Both the position numbers and the translations under genes were made by a program. Source: Edaphobacter sp. (lineage in GTDB: Bacteria; Acidobacteriota; Terriglobia; Terriglobales; Acidobacteriaceae). Taken from it: DNA of 64,000 nt. Within the stretch, counting starts at the first letter, position 1, and every line of letters starts with the position of its first letter. The DNA lies in contig NZ_JAPWKF010000001.1 of NCBI RefSeq assembly GCF_028283685.1, forward strand, positions 620,001 to 684,000, written 5' to 3'. Positions 46,841 to 55,805 of the stretch are shown one piece after another. The notes under the pieces are model-generated. The model did no database searches, was not told the DNA's origin, and was given only the letters and a program-made list of their open reading frames with translations.

Positions 46841-47520
46841 GCGAGACGGCTGGAGTGGAAGAACGCACCAGTCGCGGAGTCGGCCGTTTCAATCTCTATC
46901 ATCCTGACTTCCTGCTGCTGATCGTCGACCTGATGGGAGCGTTCGTCTTTGCCGTTGAAGGCGGCCTGGCGGCGATCCGCTCGGATCTGGACATCCTTGG
47001 GCTGCTGGTGATCGCGTTTGCCACAGCACTGGGCGGCGGCATGATCCGCGATGTGCTGATTGGGGCGATCCCTCCGAACAGCATCCGTGACTGGAGATAT
47101 CCGGCGACGGCTCTGCTGGGCGGCGGAGCGGTGTTCTTCTGCTTCCGGCTGATCCAGGAGGTTCCGCCGAACCTGCTGATCACGCTCGATGCGGCGGGTC
47201 TTGCGCTGTGCGCCATTGCGGGTGCGGGAAAAGCGGTCGAGTTTGGCATCAATCCACTGCTGGCGGTGATGATGGGTGCGGTGACCGGCGTGGGCGGAGG
47301 GACGATTCGGGATATTCTGCTGAACCGTGTGCCGGGCGTGCTGCGCTCAGATGTTTACGCAGCAGCGGCGCTGGCGGGAGCGCTGGTGGTGGTGGTAGGC
47401 CTGCGATTCAAGGTGCCGCGCTGGGTGGTGATGACGGCTGGAGCCGTGGTCTGTTTTGTGCTGCGGATGGTGGCGGTATGGCAGCACTGGAACCTGCCGA
47501 AGATGATTGCGGCACCCTGA
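46837..47520 (+). CDS. Trimeric intracellular cation channel (TRIC)-family membrane protein (UPF0126)
   Basis: A 227-residue inner-membrane protein with about seven hydrophobic segments. Two copies of the signature occur: GGGMIRDVLIG (about residue 68) and GGGTIRDILLN (about 152), reflecting the internal duplication of this family. Bacterial TRIC-like channels are homologous to eukaryotic TRIC potassium channels; their physiological ion and regulation are uncertain. The ATG overlaps the stop of the upstream frameshifted gene by 4 bp, indicating coupling with it. Confidence 0.92.
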   Translation: MSETAGVEERTSRGVGRFNLYHPDFLLLIVDLMGAFVFAVEGGLAAIRSDLDILGLLVIAFATALGGGMIRDVLIGAIPPNSIRDWRYPATALLGGGAVFFCFRLIQEVPPNLLITLDAAGLALCAIAGAGKAVEFGINPLLAVMMGAVTGVGGGTIRDILLNRVPGVLRSDVYAAAALAGALVVVVGLRFKVPRWVVMTAGAVVCFVLRMVAVWQHWNLPKMIAAP

Positions 47521-47748
47521 CCCTCCCCACTGTTTTGCGCAAAGTCTTCGAATCATTGGGTTTATTTGGACGGTTACGAAAGTTATCTTGCAGCCTGGAA
47601 GGACACGCAAAGGCCTCCAAGTTAAAAATAGCCTGCGGAGGATAACTGATCGGCAACTGTAATTGACTGATAGTAAGCATCTTATGGATGAGCAGGACTT
47701 GACAGGTCGGACAGGGACCCTGCGTGCCGGATAGTAAGCTGAGGTTCG

Positions 47749-49002
47749 ATGCGATTTGAGCTTTTTGTAGCGGCAAGATACCTGCGGGCGAAGCGGCGGC
47801 AGGCGGTCGTGGGCGTGATTACGGCGATCTCGGTGATCGGCGTGGCAGCGGGCGTGGCGTCGCTGATTATTGCGCTGGCGATCACGAATGGGATGCGGCG
47901 GGACATGCAGGACCGCCTGCTGGGATCGACGGCGCACGTCGACCTGATGCGGATTGCGGCGGACGGCATCCGCGACTGGCGCCCCCTGCTGGAGAGGCTG
48001 CGCCAGTTGCCGCATGTAACGGCGGCGGCCCCGGGGCTGTATGGGCAGGTGCTGATCTCGCGTGGAGCGCGAAGCGGCGGCGGCCTGATCAAGGGCATTC
48101 TGCCGGCGGATGAGAAGACGGTGGGAGACATCCTGCAGAAGATCACGGAGGGCTCGGCGGATTCGCTGGAGCCCTCGACCTCCCTGCCTGTGCCGGGAGA
48201 GGTGGCTCCGACGCCTCCAATCGTGATAGGTAAGGACCTGGCGGAGACGGTGGGCGCGAAGGTCGGCGACACGCTGGTGGTGACGAGCCCGCAGGGCGAG
48301 ATGACACCGTTCGGCCTGGTGCCGAAGTATCAGCGCTGCATGGTGACGGGGATCTTTCGTACAGGGTTTTACCAGTACGACTCGAGCTATGCGTTTATGC
48401 GGTTGAAGGATGCGCAGCGGCTGTTCAGTGAGCCGGACCTGATCTCGGTGATCAGCTTCAAGGTGGATGACCTGTACAAGGCCAACGAGATCGGCGTCGA
48501 GATCGAAGGGGCCGCAGGTAAGGGTTTTCAGACGACGAGCTGGATACAGCAGAACCGCGAGTTGTTCCGCGCGCTGCAGCTGGAGCAGGTTGTGACGTTC
48601 ATCGTGCTGGCGCTGATTGTGTGCGTGGCGGCGCTGAATATTCTGATTGCGCTGACCATGATGGTGATGGAGAAGACGCGGGACATCGCGGTGCTGATGA
48701 GCTTCGGCGTGACGGAGATGCAGGTGCGCAGGATCTTCCTGTTCCAGGGGTTGCTGATCTCGGTGATCGGCACGGTGCTGGGACTGGTGCTGGGTTATGC
48801 GCTGAGCTGGGCGGGCGGGCACTACCGGTTTATCCATCTGGACTCCGCGGTGTACTCGCTGGACTACCTGCCGTTTGCACCCCGCGTGCGCGATGGGGTG
48901 ATTGTCGCGCTGGTGTCGCTGGGAGTGAGCCTGATTGCCACGCTGTATCCGAGCAGAAGCGCGGCGAGGGTGCTGCCTGCGGAGGCGCTGCGGTATGAGT
49001 AG
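47749..49002 (+). CDS. lolC: Lipoprotein-releasing ABC transporter permease (LolC/LolE-type)
   Basis: A 417-residue inner-membrane permease of the LolCDE complex, which extracts lipoproteins from the inner membrane for delivery to the outer membrane. Topology: helix 1 at about 18-42 (ITAISVIGVAAGVASLIIALAI), a periplasmic domain of about 230 residues, and a C-terminal FtsX-like domain with three helices (VVTFIVLALIVCVAALNILIAL; LLISVIGTVLGLVLGYAL; DGVIVALVSLGVSLIATLYP). RYLRAKRRQ near the start is typical. GAGGTTCG precedes ATG47749. The ATP-binding partner is encoded at 50382, with two unrelated small genes between them. Confidence 0.92.
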   Translation: MRFELFVAARYLRAKRRQAVVGVITAISVIGVAAGVASLIIALAITNGMRRDMQDRLLGSTAHVDLMRIAADGIRDWRPLLERLRQLPHVTAAAPGLYGQVLISRGARSGGGLIKGILPADEKTVGDILQKITEGSADSLEPSTSLPVPGEVAPTPPIVIGKDLAETVGAKVGDTLVVTSPQGEMTPFGLVPKYQRCMVTGIFRTGFYQYDSSYAFMRLKDAQRLFSEPDLISVISFKVDDLYKANEIGVEIEGAAGKGFQTTSWIQQNRELFRALQLEQVVTFIVLALIVCVAALNILIALTMMVMEKTRDIAVLMSFGVTEMQVRRIFLFQGLLISVIGTVLGLVLGYALSWAGGHYRFIHLDSAVYSLDYLPFAPRVRDGVIVALVSLGVSLIATLYPSRSAARVLPAEALRYE

Positions 49003-49915
49003 ATTTACGGTCGCGGTGTTGTGCCTGTCGCTGTGGAGCCATGCGCAGGAACAAGGTGTGATCGTCGAGAACGAGGCGACGCAGCACCTGGCGAAGAGTG
49101 TCGAGCCGGAGTATCCGGCGATTGCGAAGGCTGCGCATGTGCAGGGTACGGTGATGCTGCAGGCGAACGTGGATGCGCAGGGCGAGGTTACGAAGGTGGA
49201 TGTGATCGCGGGGCCTCCGATGCTGACAGCAGCCGCAGTCGATGCGGTGAGGAGGTGGCACTATCGTCCGTTTGAGGTGGATGGAAAGGTCGCTCCGGTT
49301 CGTGTTGCAGTCGAAGTGCCGTTCTCACTGGGAATTCCTGAGAGTACGGAACGATCCGATCAGGCGATCGGACAGTCCTACTTCCCGAAAGATTCCGAGT
49401 GCCGAACGGCAAATGCCGCCAAGGACTGGGCCGCAGCGGTTGTCGCATGTAAAGAACTGGTGTCGATCGCCGAGCGTTTCCCGGATCAGAAGCAGCGGGT
49501 GAACGAGATTCGGAGCTCCCATGAGCAGTATGGAATCGCGTTGCTGTTTTCGCATGATTCACAAGCTGCCCTGCATGAGTTTCAGGTAGGGACGGCGATG
49601 GCTGATCAGTCGTTGACGGAGAAAGATGCGGAGTACGGAATGGCGTATTACTGGCAGGGGCTGGCCGAACACGTCTCGAAGATGGAGGCCGATGCAGAGC
49701 GCGATTATGCGCGATCGGAGAGGAGCCTTGAAGAGGCCATCAACCATCTGCCGGCGATGAAGACGATCTACGCCCGCTACCTGGCGCGAACGTATGCGTA
49801 CCACTCCATGCTTGAGATGCAAACCCAGCATCCGGAGGAGGCGAAGCATCTGCAGGAAGAGGCTCGCCAACTCGATCCGAGATCGCTGGATTGGATGAAA
49901 GGCAATACACAGTGA
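48995..49915 (+). CDS. Secreted TonB C-terminal-domain protein with helical repeat region
   Basis: A 306-residue protein starting inside the permease gene (8-bp overlap). A signal peptide (about 1-18) is followed by a TonB_C domain at about 28-110 (AKSVEPEYPAIAKAAHVQGTVMLQANVDAQGEV, RRWHYRPFEVDGK). The rest is helical and TPR-like (VACKELVSIAERFP, YGMAYYWQGLAEHVSKME). Canonical energy transducers have a cytoplasmic anchor helix and a Pro-rich spacer, which this lacks, so it may be periplasmic and unable to transduce energy itself. Its role in a Lol operon is unknown. Confidence 0.8.
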   Translation: MSRFTVAVLCLSLWSHAQEQGVIVENEATQHLAKSVEPEYPAIAKAAHVQGTVMLQANVDAQGEVTKVDVIAGPPMLTAAAVDAVRRWHYRPFEVDGKVAPVRVAVEVPFSLGIPESTERSDQAIGQSYFPKDSECRTANAAKDWAAAVVACKELVSIAERFPDQKQRVNEIRSSHEQYGIALLFSHDSQAALHEFQVGTAMADQSLTEKDAEYGMAYYWQGLAEHVSKMEADAERDYARSERSLEEAINHLPAMKTIYARYLARTYAYHSMLEMQTQHPEEAKHLQEEARQLDPRSLDWMKGNTQ

Positions 49916-50367
49916 GTGATATTCGGTTGAAGTACTGGGAGATTGCTCCGGAGGGCATCGCGAAGATGCAGCAGCTGGAGCACTACGTGAATACAGCCTC
50001 GGGGCTGGAGCATGGGCTGCTGGAGCTGGTGCGGCTGCGGGCTTCCCTGCTGAACGACTGCACCTACTGCATCGAGATGCATACGGCGGAGCTGAAGAAG
50101 CTGAACGAGACGCCGGAGCGGATCGCGGTGGCCGAGTGGCGGAACTCGCAGGCGTTTACAGCGCGGGAGCGGGCGGCGCTGTCGTGGGCCGAGGCGGTGA
50201 CGAATATCCAGGACGGCCATGCGCCTGAGGCGATCTATGACGAGGTGCGGGCGGTCTTCAGCGAGAGAGAGACGGTGGACCTGACGCTGGCGATTACGAC
50301 GATCAATGCGTGGAACCGGATCGCGATCTCTTTAGGCTCGCATGCCGGGCGCGAGGTGGAGGCTTGA
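49912..50367 (+). CDS. Carboxymuconolactone decarboxylase (AhpD-like) family protein
   Basis: A 151-residue helical protein with the AhpD motif CTYCIEMH (residues about 49-56), a redox-active Cys pair and a His, as in peroxidase-associated AhpD. Other features fit the family: ASLLNDCTYC, FTARERAALSWAEAVT and DLTLAITTINAWNRIAISL. The GTG start overlaps the stop of the TonB_C gene by 4 bp (GTGA), so translation is coupled. Antioxidant activity is probable but not shown; why it sits in a lipoprotein-export operon is unclear. Confidence 0.9.
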   Translation: MSDIRLKYWEIAPEGIAKMQQLEHYVNTASGLEHGLLELVRLRASLLNDCTYCIEMHTAELKKLNETPERIAVAEWRNSQAFTARERAALSWAEAVTNIQDGHAPEAIYDEVRAVFSERETVDLTLAITTINAWNRIAISLGSHAGREVEA

Positions 50368-50381
50368 GCGGCGGAGCGGTG

Positions 50382-51095
50382 ATGGAGACCGGCGCGGCGA
50401 AGCGCGTGGTGCTGCGCGCCGAGGGGCTGACGAAGGTGTATGCCGAGGTCGCCGAGGGTGCGGGTGGGCTGGAACTGTTTCGCGAGCTGGACCTGACGGT
50501 GCATGCCGGGGAGATGGTGGCGATTGTGGGGGAGAGCGGCGCGGGCAAGAGCACGCTGCTGCACCTGCTGGCGGCGCTGGATAAGCCGTCGGCGGGCGAG
50601 GTGTACTGCGGCGAGGCTCAGCTGAGCCGGTTCAGTTCGCGGCAGGCGTCGGAGTTTCGCAACCGCGAGGTGGGATATGTGTGGCAGTTCCATTACCTGC
50701 TGCCGGAGTTTTCTGCCGTGGAGAATGTAGCGATGCCGTTGCTGGCTCGCGGGGTGCGGCGTGAAGAGGCCCTGGAGAAGGCGGCTTACTGGCTGGCGGA
50801 GGTCGGGCTGGGAGCCCGGGGGCATCACCGGTCGGGCGAGTTGAGCGGCGGCGAGCAGCAGAGGGTGTCGCTGGCCCGGGCGCTGGTGACGGAGCCGAAG
50901 CTGCTGCTGGCGGACGAGCCGACGGGCGATCTGGATACCAAAACCGGCGAGGCGGTATTCGAGTTGATTCAGGGGCTGCACCAGGCACATGGTCTGACCA
51001 GTGTTCTGGTGACCCATAATCTTGATTTTGCAGGGAGATGCACCCGGATGCTGCGGCTGAAGAGTGGCCGCCTGGAAGAAGATCTACGGCTTTAG
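50382..51095 (+). CDS. lolD: ABC transporter ATP-binding protein, LolD-type
   Basis: A 237-residue ATPase of the lipoprotein-releasing complex. Walker [10 protein letters not shown], the signature [15 protein letters not shown], Walker [13 protein letters not shown] and the switch VLVTHN are all intact. [29 protein letters not shown] is typical of the LolD/MacB group. ATG50382 follows GGAG with 5-base spacing; an in-frame GTG at 50379 and a TTG near 50365 are alternatives. It closes the operon that begins with the permease at 47749. The two form one transporter, with a second LolC/E-like subunit not seen here. Confidence 0.93.
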   Translation: METGAAKRVVLRAEGLTKVYAEVAEGAGGLELFRELDLTVHAGEMVAIVGESGAGKSTLLHLLAALDKPSAGEVYCGEAQLSRFSSRQASEFRNREVGYVWQFHYLLPEFSAVENVAMPLLARGVRREEALEKAAYWLAEVGLGARGHHRSGELSGGEQQRVSLARALVTEPKLLLADEPTGDLDTKTGEAVFELIQGLHQAHGLTSVLVTHNLDFAGRCTRMLRLKSGRLEEDLRL

Positions 51096-51350
51096 GGTGA
51101 CGGCCGCACCTATTTTTCACATATTGCGTCGAATAGCTATTGATGTAGTGTAAGCAGTAACTTTCGCGGGCACAGAACGAGTTGACGCGGCGGCTACACT
51201 AGTATCAGTGGATGGGTATGCGCCGCAGACGAAGCGGTAGCACCTGATGTGTTCTCATCGCAGTCGGTTTGAGGCGGGGAGAATGGTAGGTAATGGCGCC
51301 ACCTTGGGCTCCCAGGCCTCAGTGGTGGTGGCCGGTTCGAAGGGGAGAAC

Positions 51351-53819
51351 ATGTTCGAACGCTACACGGAGAAGGCGCGGCGGGTGATCTTCTTTGCCCG
51401 CTACGAGGCGAGCCAGTTCGGGTCACCATACATTGAGACAGAGCACCTTCTGCTGGGACTGCTGCGCGAGGACAAGGCACTGACAAACCGCTTTTTGCGG
51501 TCGCACGCGTCGGTGGAGTCGATTCGCAAGCAGATTGAAGGGCATACGACGATTCGCGAGAAGGTATCGACCTCGGTCGATCTGCCGCTCTCTAACGAGT
51601 GCAAGCGTGTGCTGGCGTATGCCGCAGAAGAGGCGGAGCGTCTGAGCCACAAGCACATCGGCACAGAACATCTTTTACTGGGCCTGCTGCGCGAAGAGAA
51701 GTGCTTTGCGGCAGAGATCCTGACCGAGCGCGGCCTGAGGCTGCCGGCGATCCGCGAGGAGCTTCAGCGCACGACGCAGGAGAAGACCCCGGCGTCGCAG
51801 TCGAGCAAATCATCGCAGCGCGGCGAGCAGAGCATGCTGGCGGAGTTTTCGCGCGACCTGACGCAGGCTGCGCTGGACCAGCAGCTGGACCCGCTGGTGG
51901 GCCGCGATACCGAGGTCGACCGCGTGATCCAGATCCTGTGCCGCCGCACCAAGAACAACCCGGTGCTGATCGGCGAGCCCGGCGTGGGCAAGACGGCGAT
52001 TGTGGAAGGGCTGGCGCAGAAGATCGCCGACGGCGAGGTCCCGAGCTTTCTTGCGGACAAGCGCGTGCTGGCGCTGGATCTTTCTCTGATTGTGGCTGGC
52101 ACGAAGTATCGCGGACAGTTTGAGGAACGGCTGAAGACGATCATGAAGGAGTTGATGGAAAACCAGAACTCCATCGTCTTCATCGACGAGCTGCATACGC
52201 TGGTGGGCGCAGGATCGGCAGAGGGATCGCTGGATGCGGCGAACATCCTGAAGCCGGCGCTGAGCCGCGGCGAGATTCAGTGCATCGGCGCGACGACCCC
52301 GGCGGAGTATCGCAAGTCGATCGAGAAGGACCGCTCGCTGGAGCGCCGCTTCCAGGCAGTGAAGGTCCCGCCTCCGAACGAAGAGGATGCGATCAAGATC
52401 ATCATGGGGATCAAGGAAAAGTATGAGAAGTTTCATGCTGTCAGCTATACGGACGATGCGATCACGTTCTCGGTGTCGCACTCGAGCCGTTACATCCCCG
52501 ATCGTTTCCTTCCGGACAAGGCGATCGATCTGATCGACGAGGCTGGAGCTCGGGTCAAGCTGCGGCAGACTTCCCTGCCCGAGGAGCTGACCGAGGTTCA
52601 GAAGCGGATCAAGTTCATCGTGCACCGCATGGAGAACGCGATTGCGAACCACGAGTTCGAGAAGGCGCGGTTCTACTCGGACGAGGAGCGCAAGGAGCGC
52701 GAAAACCTGCGGGCGCTGCGCGACAAGTATCACCTGGATGATTCGAGCGCTGGCATTGTGACGCGCGAGGACATCGAGGATGTCGTGAGCCGCTGGACGG
52801 GTGTTCCGGTGACGTCGCTGAAGGAAGAGGAGACGCAACGCCTGCTTCGCGTGGAGGAAGAGCTGCACAAGCGCGTGATCTCGCAGGAGAAGGCGATCTC
52901 GGCGCTGGCACGGGCGATTCGTCGTTCGCGTGCGGGCCTCAAGAATCCTTCGCGTCCGATCGGCAGCTTCCTGTTCCTGGGGCCGACGGGCGTCGGCAAG
53001 ACGGAGATGGCGCGCACGCTGGCGCAGTTCCTGTTCGGAAGCGAGAAGTCGCTGATCCGCTTCGATATGTCGGAGTTCATGGAGAAGCACTCCGTGAGCA
53101 AGCTGATCGGTTCGCCTCCGGGATACGTTGGATACGAGGAGGGCGGCCAGCTCACCGAGCGTGTGAAGCGCAATCCGTACTGCGTCGTTCTGCTGGACGA
53201 GATCGAAAAGGCGCATCCGGATGTCTTCAACCTGCTGCTGCAGGTGTTTGAAGACGGACAGCTGACCGACGGCCTTGGCAACACGGTCGATTACAAGAAC
53301 ACGATCATCATCATGACCTCGAACATCGGCGCCAAGCACCTGCAGAAGCGGCAGGGACTGGGCTTCCAGAGCGAGAAGGAAGACATGGTGCTCGACAAGA
53401 TGGAGGAGCTGGTGAAGGGCGAAGTGAAGCGCACCTTCAACCCGGAGTTCCTGAACCGTCTGGACGAGATCATCATCTTCACCTCGCTGTCGGATTCGGA
53501 CCTGATGCAGATTCTCGAGCTGCTGGTACAGCAGTTGAACGTAAATCTTGTGCACAAGGCGATCACGATTTCAGTGACCGACGACGCGAAGAAGTGGATC
53601 ATTGAAAAGACTGCTTCGGACCGCACGTATGGCGCTCGCCCACTGCGCAGAGCTCTGCAGAAGTACATCGAAGACCCGCTGTCGGAGGCTCTGATCGCCG
53701 GCGGCATTCAGGAGCGCCCGGCGTTCCTGGAGGTCTACCTGGATAACAATCATCTGTTCTATCGTCCGATCTCGAGCGATGGCGACAGGGTTTCGGGCTT
53801 CGCGCTCACCACGGTGTAA
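51351..53819 (+). CDS. clpC: ATP-dependent Clp protease ATP-binding subunit ClpC
   Basis: ClpC is a AAA+ unfoldase that feeds substrates to ClpP. The 822-residue product has the double Clp_N domain (about 1-140, repeat [18 protein letters not shown] and [17 protein letters not shown]) and AAA domain 1 with Walker [13 protein letters not shown]-type coiled insert follows ([30 protein letters not shown]), then AAA domain 2 with [12 protein letters not shown] and [14 protein letters not shown]-terminal GLGF element is a candidate ClpP-docking loop. ATG51351 is preceded by AGGGGAG. The cognate clpP is at 57290; the region between holds a cupin and other genes. Confidence 0.95.
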   Translation: MFERYTEKARRVIFFARYEASQFGSPYIETEHLLLGLLREDKALTNRFLRSHASVESIRKQIEGHTTIREKVSTSVDLPLSNECKRVLAYAAEEAERLSHKHIGTEHLLLGLLREEKCFAAEILTERGLRLPAIREELQRTTQEKTPASQSSKSSQRGEQSMLAEFSRDLTQAALDQQLDPLVGRDTEVDRVIQILCRRTKNNPVLIGEPGVGKTAIVEGLAQKIADGEVPSFLADKRVLALDLSLIVAGTKYRGQFEERLKTIMKELMENQNSIVFIDELHTLVGAGSAEGSLDAANILKPALSRGEIQCIGATTPAEYRKSIEKDRSLERRFQAVKVPPPNEEDAIKIIMGIKEKYEKFHAVSYTDDAITFSVSHSSRYIPDRFLPDKAIDLIDEAGARVKLRQTSLPEELTEVQKRIKFIVHRMENAIANHEFEKARFYSDEERKERENLRALRDKYHLDDSSAGIVTREDIEDVVSRWTGVPVTSLKEEETQRLLRVEEELHKRVISQEKAISALARAIRRSRAGLKNPSRPIGSFLFLGPTGVGKTEMARTLAQFLFGSEKSLIRFDMSEFMEKHSVSKLIGSPPGYVGYEEGGQLTERVKRNPYCVVLLDEIEKAHPDVFNLLLQVFEDGQLTDGLGNTVDYKNTIIIMTSNIGAKHLQKRQGLGFQSEKEDMVLDKMEELVKGEVKRTFNPEFLNRLDEIIIFTSLSDSDLMQILELLVQQLNVNLVHKAITISVTDDAKKWIIEKTASDRTYGARPLRRALQKYIEDPLSEALIAGGIQERPAFLEVYLDNNHLFYRPISSDGDRVSGFALTTV

Positions 53820-53839
53820 ACCGACAACAAGCAGAAAGA

Positions 53840-53876
53840 TACGCCCCGGTCGCAGTGACCGGGGCGTATTGTTTTT
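53840..53876 (+). terminator. Strong Rho-independent terminator after clpC
   Basis: TACGCCCCGGTC and GACCGGGGCGTA form a perfect 12-bp stem with a GCAGT loop, followed directly by TTGTTTTT. It begins 21 bp after the clpC stop. Confidence 0.95.
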
Positions 53877-53910
53877 AACGCAATCGAATATGACTATCGG
53901 AGAGCGTTGA

Positions 53911-54342
53911 ATGGATCGTCGCGAATTTGCGTCCCTTGTGCCTGCACTTCTGGCTGCCTTTTCTGTTCCCCATGCGGAGGCGGCTTCCCTCTCTGCCGTC
54001 GTCTCGGGCGCCTACCCTCCTGCCGCGGCGAAGGCGGGATCGATCCCGAAGCGCACGTCCCGCGCTTTCACGAAGGGTCTGCTGAAGGCTGGCAATATTC
54101 AGCTGGAGATTCACCAGACGACGCAGGAGGTGGGAGCGCCGCACGAGCCGGAGGAGACGCATCTGCACACCGAGATCTGGTTTGTGCAGGAGGGCGAGGT
54201 GACGCTGACGATCAATGGCACGCCGAAGAAGTTACAGGCAGGAGATGTCGGCATCTGCGTGGCAGGCGATCGGCACTACATCCAGAACACGGGTAATACG
54301 CCAGCGACCTACCTGGTGGTGGCCGTAGGCCCTCCAGAGTAG
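53911..54342 (+). CDS. Tat-exported cupin-domain protein
   Basis: A 143-residue exported protein. DRREFASL and a hydrophobic segment (about 9-24, ending AEA) form a twin-arginine signal. The mature part is one cupin beta-barrel with the metal-binding motif: PEETHLHTEIWFVQEGEVTLTINGT supplies the His ligands and Glu, and GDRHYIQNTGNTPATYLVV the later His. Cupins bind a metal and do many chemistries, so no reaction can be given. Tat export suggests a cofactor-loaded or prefolded periplasmic protein. It stands alone between terminators. Confidence 0.82.
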   Translation: MDRREFASLVPALLAAFSVPHAEAASLSAVVSGAYPPAAAKAGSIPKRTSRAFTKGLLKAGNIQLEIHQTTQEVGAPHEPEETHLHTEIWFVQEGEVTLTINGTPKKLQAGDVGICVAGDRHYIQNTGNTPATYLVVAVGPPE

Positions 54343-54377
54343 GTCGCTGGTTAGTAAAGAACTTCCTGTTTAGGTGT

Positions 54378-54707
54378 TTAGACGAGCGACTTAGCCGACT
54401 TCACGGCACTGCCGACGGCGCCGGAGACAGAGTCGGCCACATCGGAGGCCCGATCGCCTGCCTTGTCGGCGAACTTGCGAGCGCGCTTCACAGCCCCCTG
54501 CGCCTCGTCGCTGAACTTCTCTGCCTGCGACTTCAGATAGTCGCCTGCATCCTGCAGATAGTCGTTGGCGTCTTCCACGGCACCCTCAACGCCTTTACGC
54601 AACTGCTTACGGGTACGAACTCCACTCTGTGGCGCATAAAGCAGCGCGATCGCAGCTCCGGCAGAGACGCCAATCCCAAAAGCCAGCCAATAGTTCTTTG
54701 CACTCAT
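54378..54707 (-). CDS. YtxH-domain protein
   Basis: A 109-residue protein with an N-terminal membrane helix (about 7-24: WLAFGIGVSAGAAIALLYAP) and the conserved APQSGVRTRKQLRKG that defines YtxH. A long, charged helical region follows with Ala/Asp/Lys repeats (DYLQDAGDYLKSQAEKFSDEAQGAVKRARKFADKAGD), likely a coiled coil or LEA-like segment. It is probably membrane-attached and stress-related, by analogy with general-stress YtxH proteins. No operon partner is seen. Confidence 0.85.
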   Translation of the reverse strand: MSAKNYWLAFGIGVSAGAAIALLYAPQSGVRTRKQLRKGVEGAVEDANDYLQDAGDYLKSQAEKFSDEAQGAVKRARKFADKAGDRASDVADSVSGAVGSAVKSAKSLV

Positions 54708-54861
54708 GCGTTATCCTCGCAGTCTTAAATTCCTGACGGTTAATTCCCTGCTGTTGCAGCTATCTAGGTAGGATTCCCGCTTTTCTGCAGGGGTTGGCTT
54801 CAGAGCAGGATGAGAGCAATACGGGCCAAAGAGCTGGAGAGTGATGCATTTGCCGGGCTGC

Positions 54862-55575
54862 TTAGGCCAGGCCGGCGAGCTCTGCCGCGCGAATGAAGAT
54901 GCGGGTAAACATGGCGACATTGAGGCGACCGGTGTTGGTATTGCGCAGCGACGGATGGTAACTGGCGAGCAGATGGAGGCCGTTGGGGAGCTTGTACTGC
55001 GCTCCGTGGGTGAAGCGGTAGGCGGAACGGCGCTCGATGATGCCCTGCGAGACGAGGTAGGCGAGATAGCCGTCGAAGGCGATCTTGCCGAGACAGACGA
55101 CGACGCGAACGCGGGTGAGCTGCTCGATCTCGGCTGAGAGATGGGAGGCGCAGGCACGCAGCTCGGCTGGGGTGGGCTTGTCGCCGGGTGGAGCGCAACG
55201 GACGACGGAGGCGATCCAGGCATTGCGCAGGCGGAGGCCATCCTCGCGGGAGTGGCTCTCGGCCTGGTTGGAGAAGCCGGTCTCGTGCAGGACGGGGTAC
55301 ATAAAGTAGCCGGCACCGTCGCCGGTGAAGGGACGTCCGGTGCGATTGGCGCCGTGCGCTCCGGGGGCGAGGCCGAGGATGAGGACGCGGGCACGGGGAT
55401 CGCCGAAACCGGGCACGGGGCGGGCCCAGTAGGTCTGGTCGAGGTAAGCGCGGCGCTTCACCTCGCCGATGTTCTTGCAGTAGCTTCGCAAGCGCTCGCA
55501 GCGTTCGCAGGAGGAAATCGACTGATGGATGAGCTGGAAAGCTTCAGGCAGGGGTTTTACGGTGGAGCGTTTCAC
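54862..55575 (-). CDS. Uracil-DNA glycosylase, family 5-like (UdgB)
   Basis: This enzyme removes uracil, and in family 5 also deaminated purines, from DNA to start base-excision repair. The 237-residue product has the active-site loop GLAPGAHGANRTGRPFTGD and the second motif HPS in ASYHPSLRN. N-terminal cysteines (SCERCERLRSYCKN) and a later Cys (VVRCAPPGDKPTP) fit an iron-sulfur cluster site. The Ala in GLAPGAHGA in place of the family 4 Glu marks the UdgB branch. It lies alone between YtxH and the trigger factor gene. Confidence 0.9.
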   Translation of the reverse strand: MKRSTVKPLPEAFQLIHQSISSCERCERLRSYCKNIGEVKRRAYLDQTYWARPVPGFGDPRARVLILGLAPGAHGANRTGRPFTGDGAGYFMYPVLHETGFSNQAESHSREDGLRLRNAWIASVVRCAPPGDKPTPAELRACASHLSAEIEQLTRVRVVVCLGKIAFDGYLAYLVSQGIIERRSAYRFTHGAQYKLPNGLHLLASYHPSLRNTNTGRLNVAMFTRIFIRAAELAGLA

Positions 55576-55805
55576 TGCATCCCATCATAGAACCTGTGCC
55601 CTGCGGTTGCCATGCCACGATTTAGAAGGCTTGTACGCCGCAAGTAAGGGACAGGAAAACTGCAAGCTCCCAAAGTGGATTTCGAGCGTGCTGCGGGGGT
55701 TTGACCCTCCGCAACGAGCCTCGTACAGTAGTAAGGAGGCGCGTATCGCGCAGTACAGGCAAGGGCCGAGACTGCGGCGTAATTTTGCGCGACCCATTGG
55801 AAGGC

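Noticed and set aside
47668..47740. Direct repeat GATAGTAAGC twice before the Lol permease gene
   Set aside because: Only 10 bp and two copies; spacing to a TTGACA at 47699 does not form a proper promoter. Could be chance.
47347..48837. 496-residue minus-strand frame across the TRIC-type and Lol permease genes
   Set aside because: Arg/His-rich shadow of two well-supported plus-strand genes.
51182..51205. TTGACG followed by TACACTAGTAT as a clpC promoter
   Set aside because: The spacing between possible -35 and -10 elements is 7 or 12 bp, not near 17, so no promoter is called.
51810..53555. 581-residue minus-strand frame opposite clpC
   Set aside because: Antisense shadow of clpC; the Leu/Arg/His-rich product has no motif.
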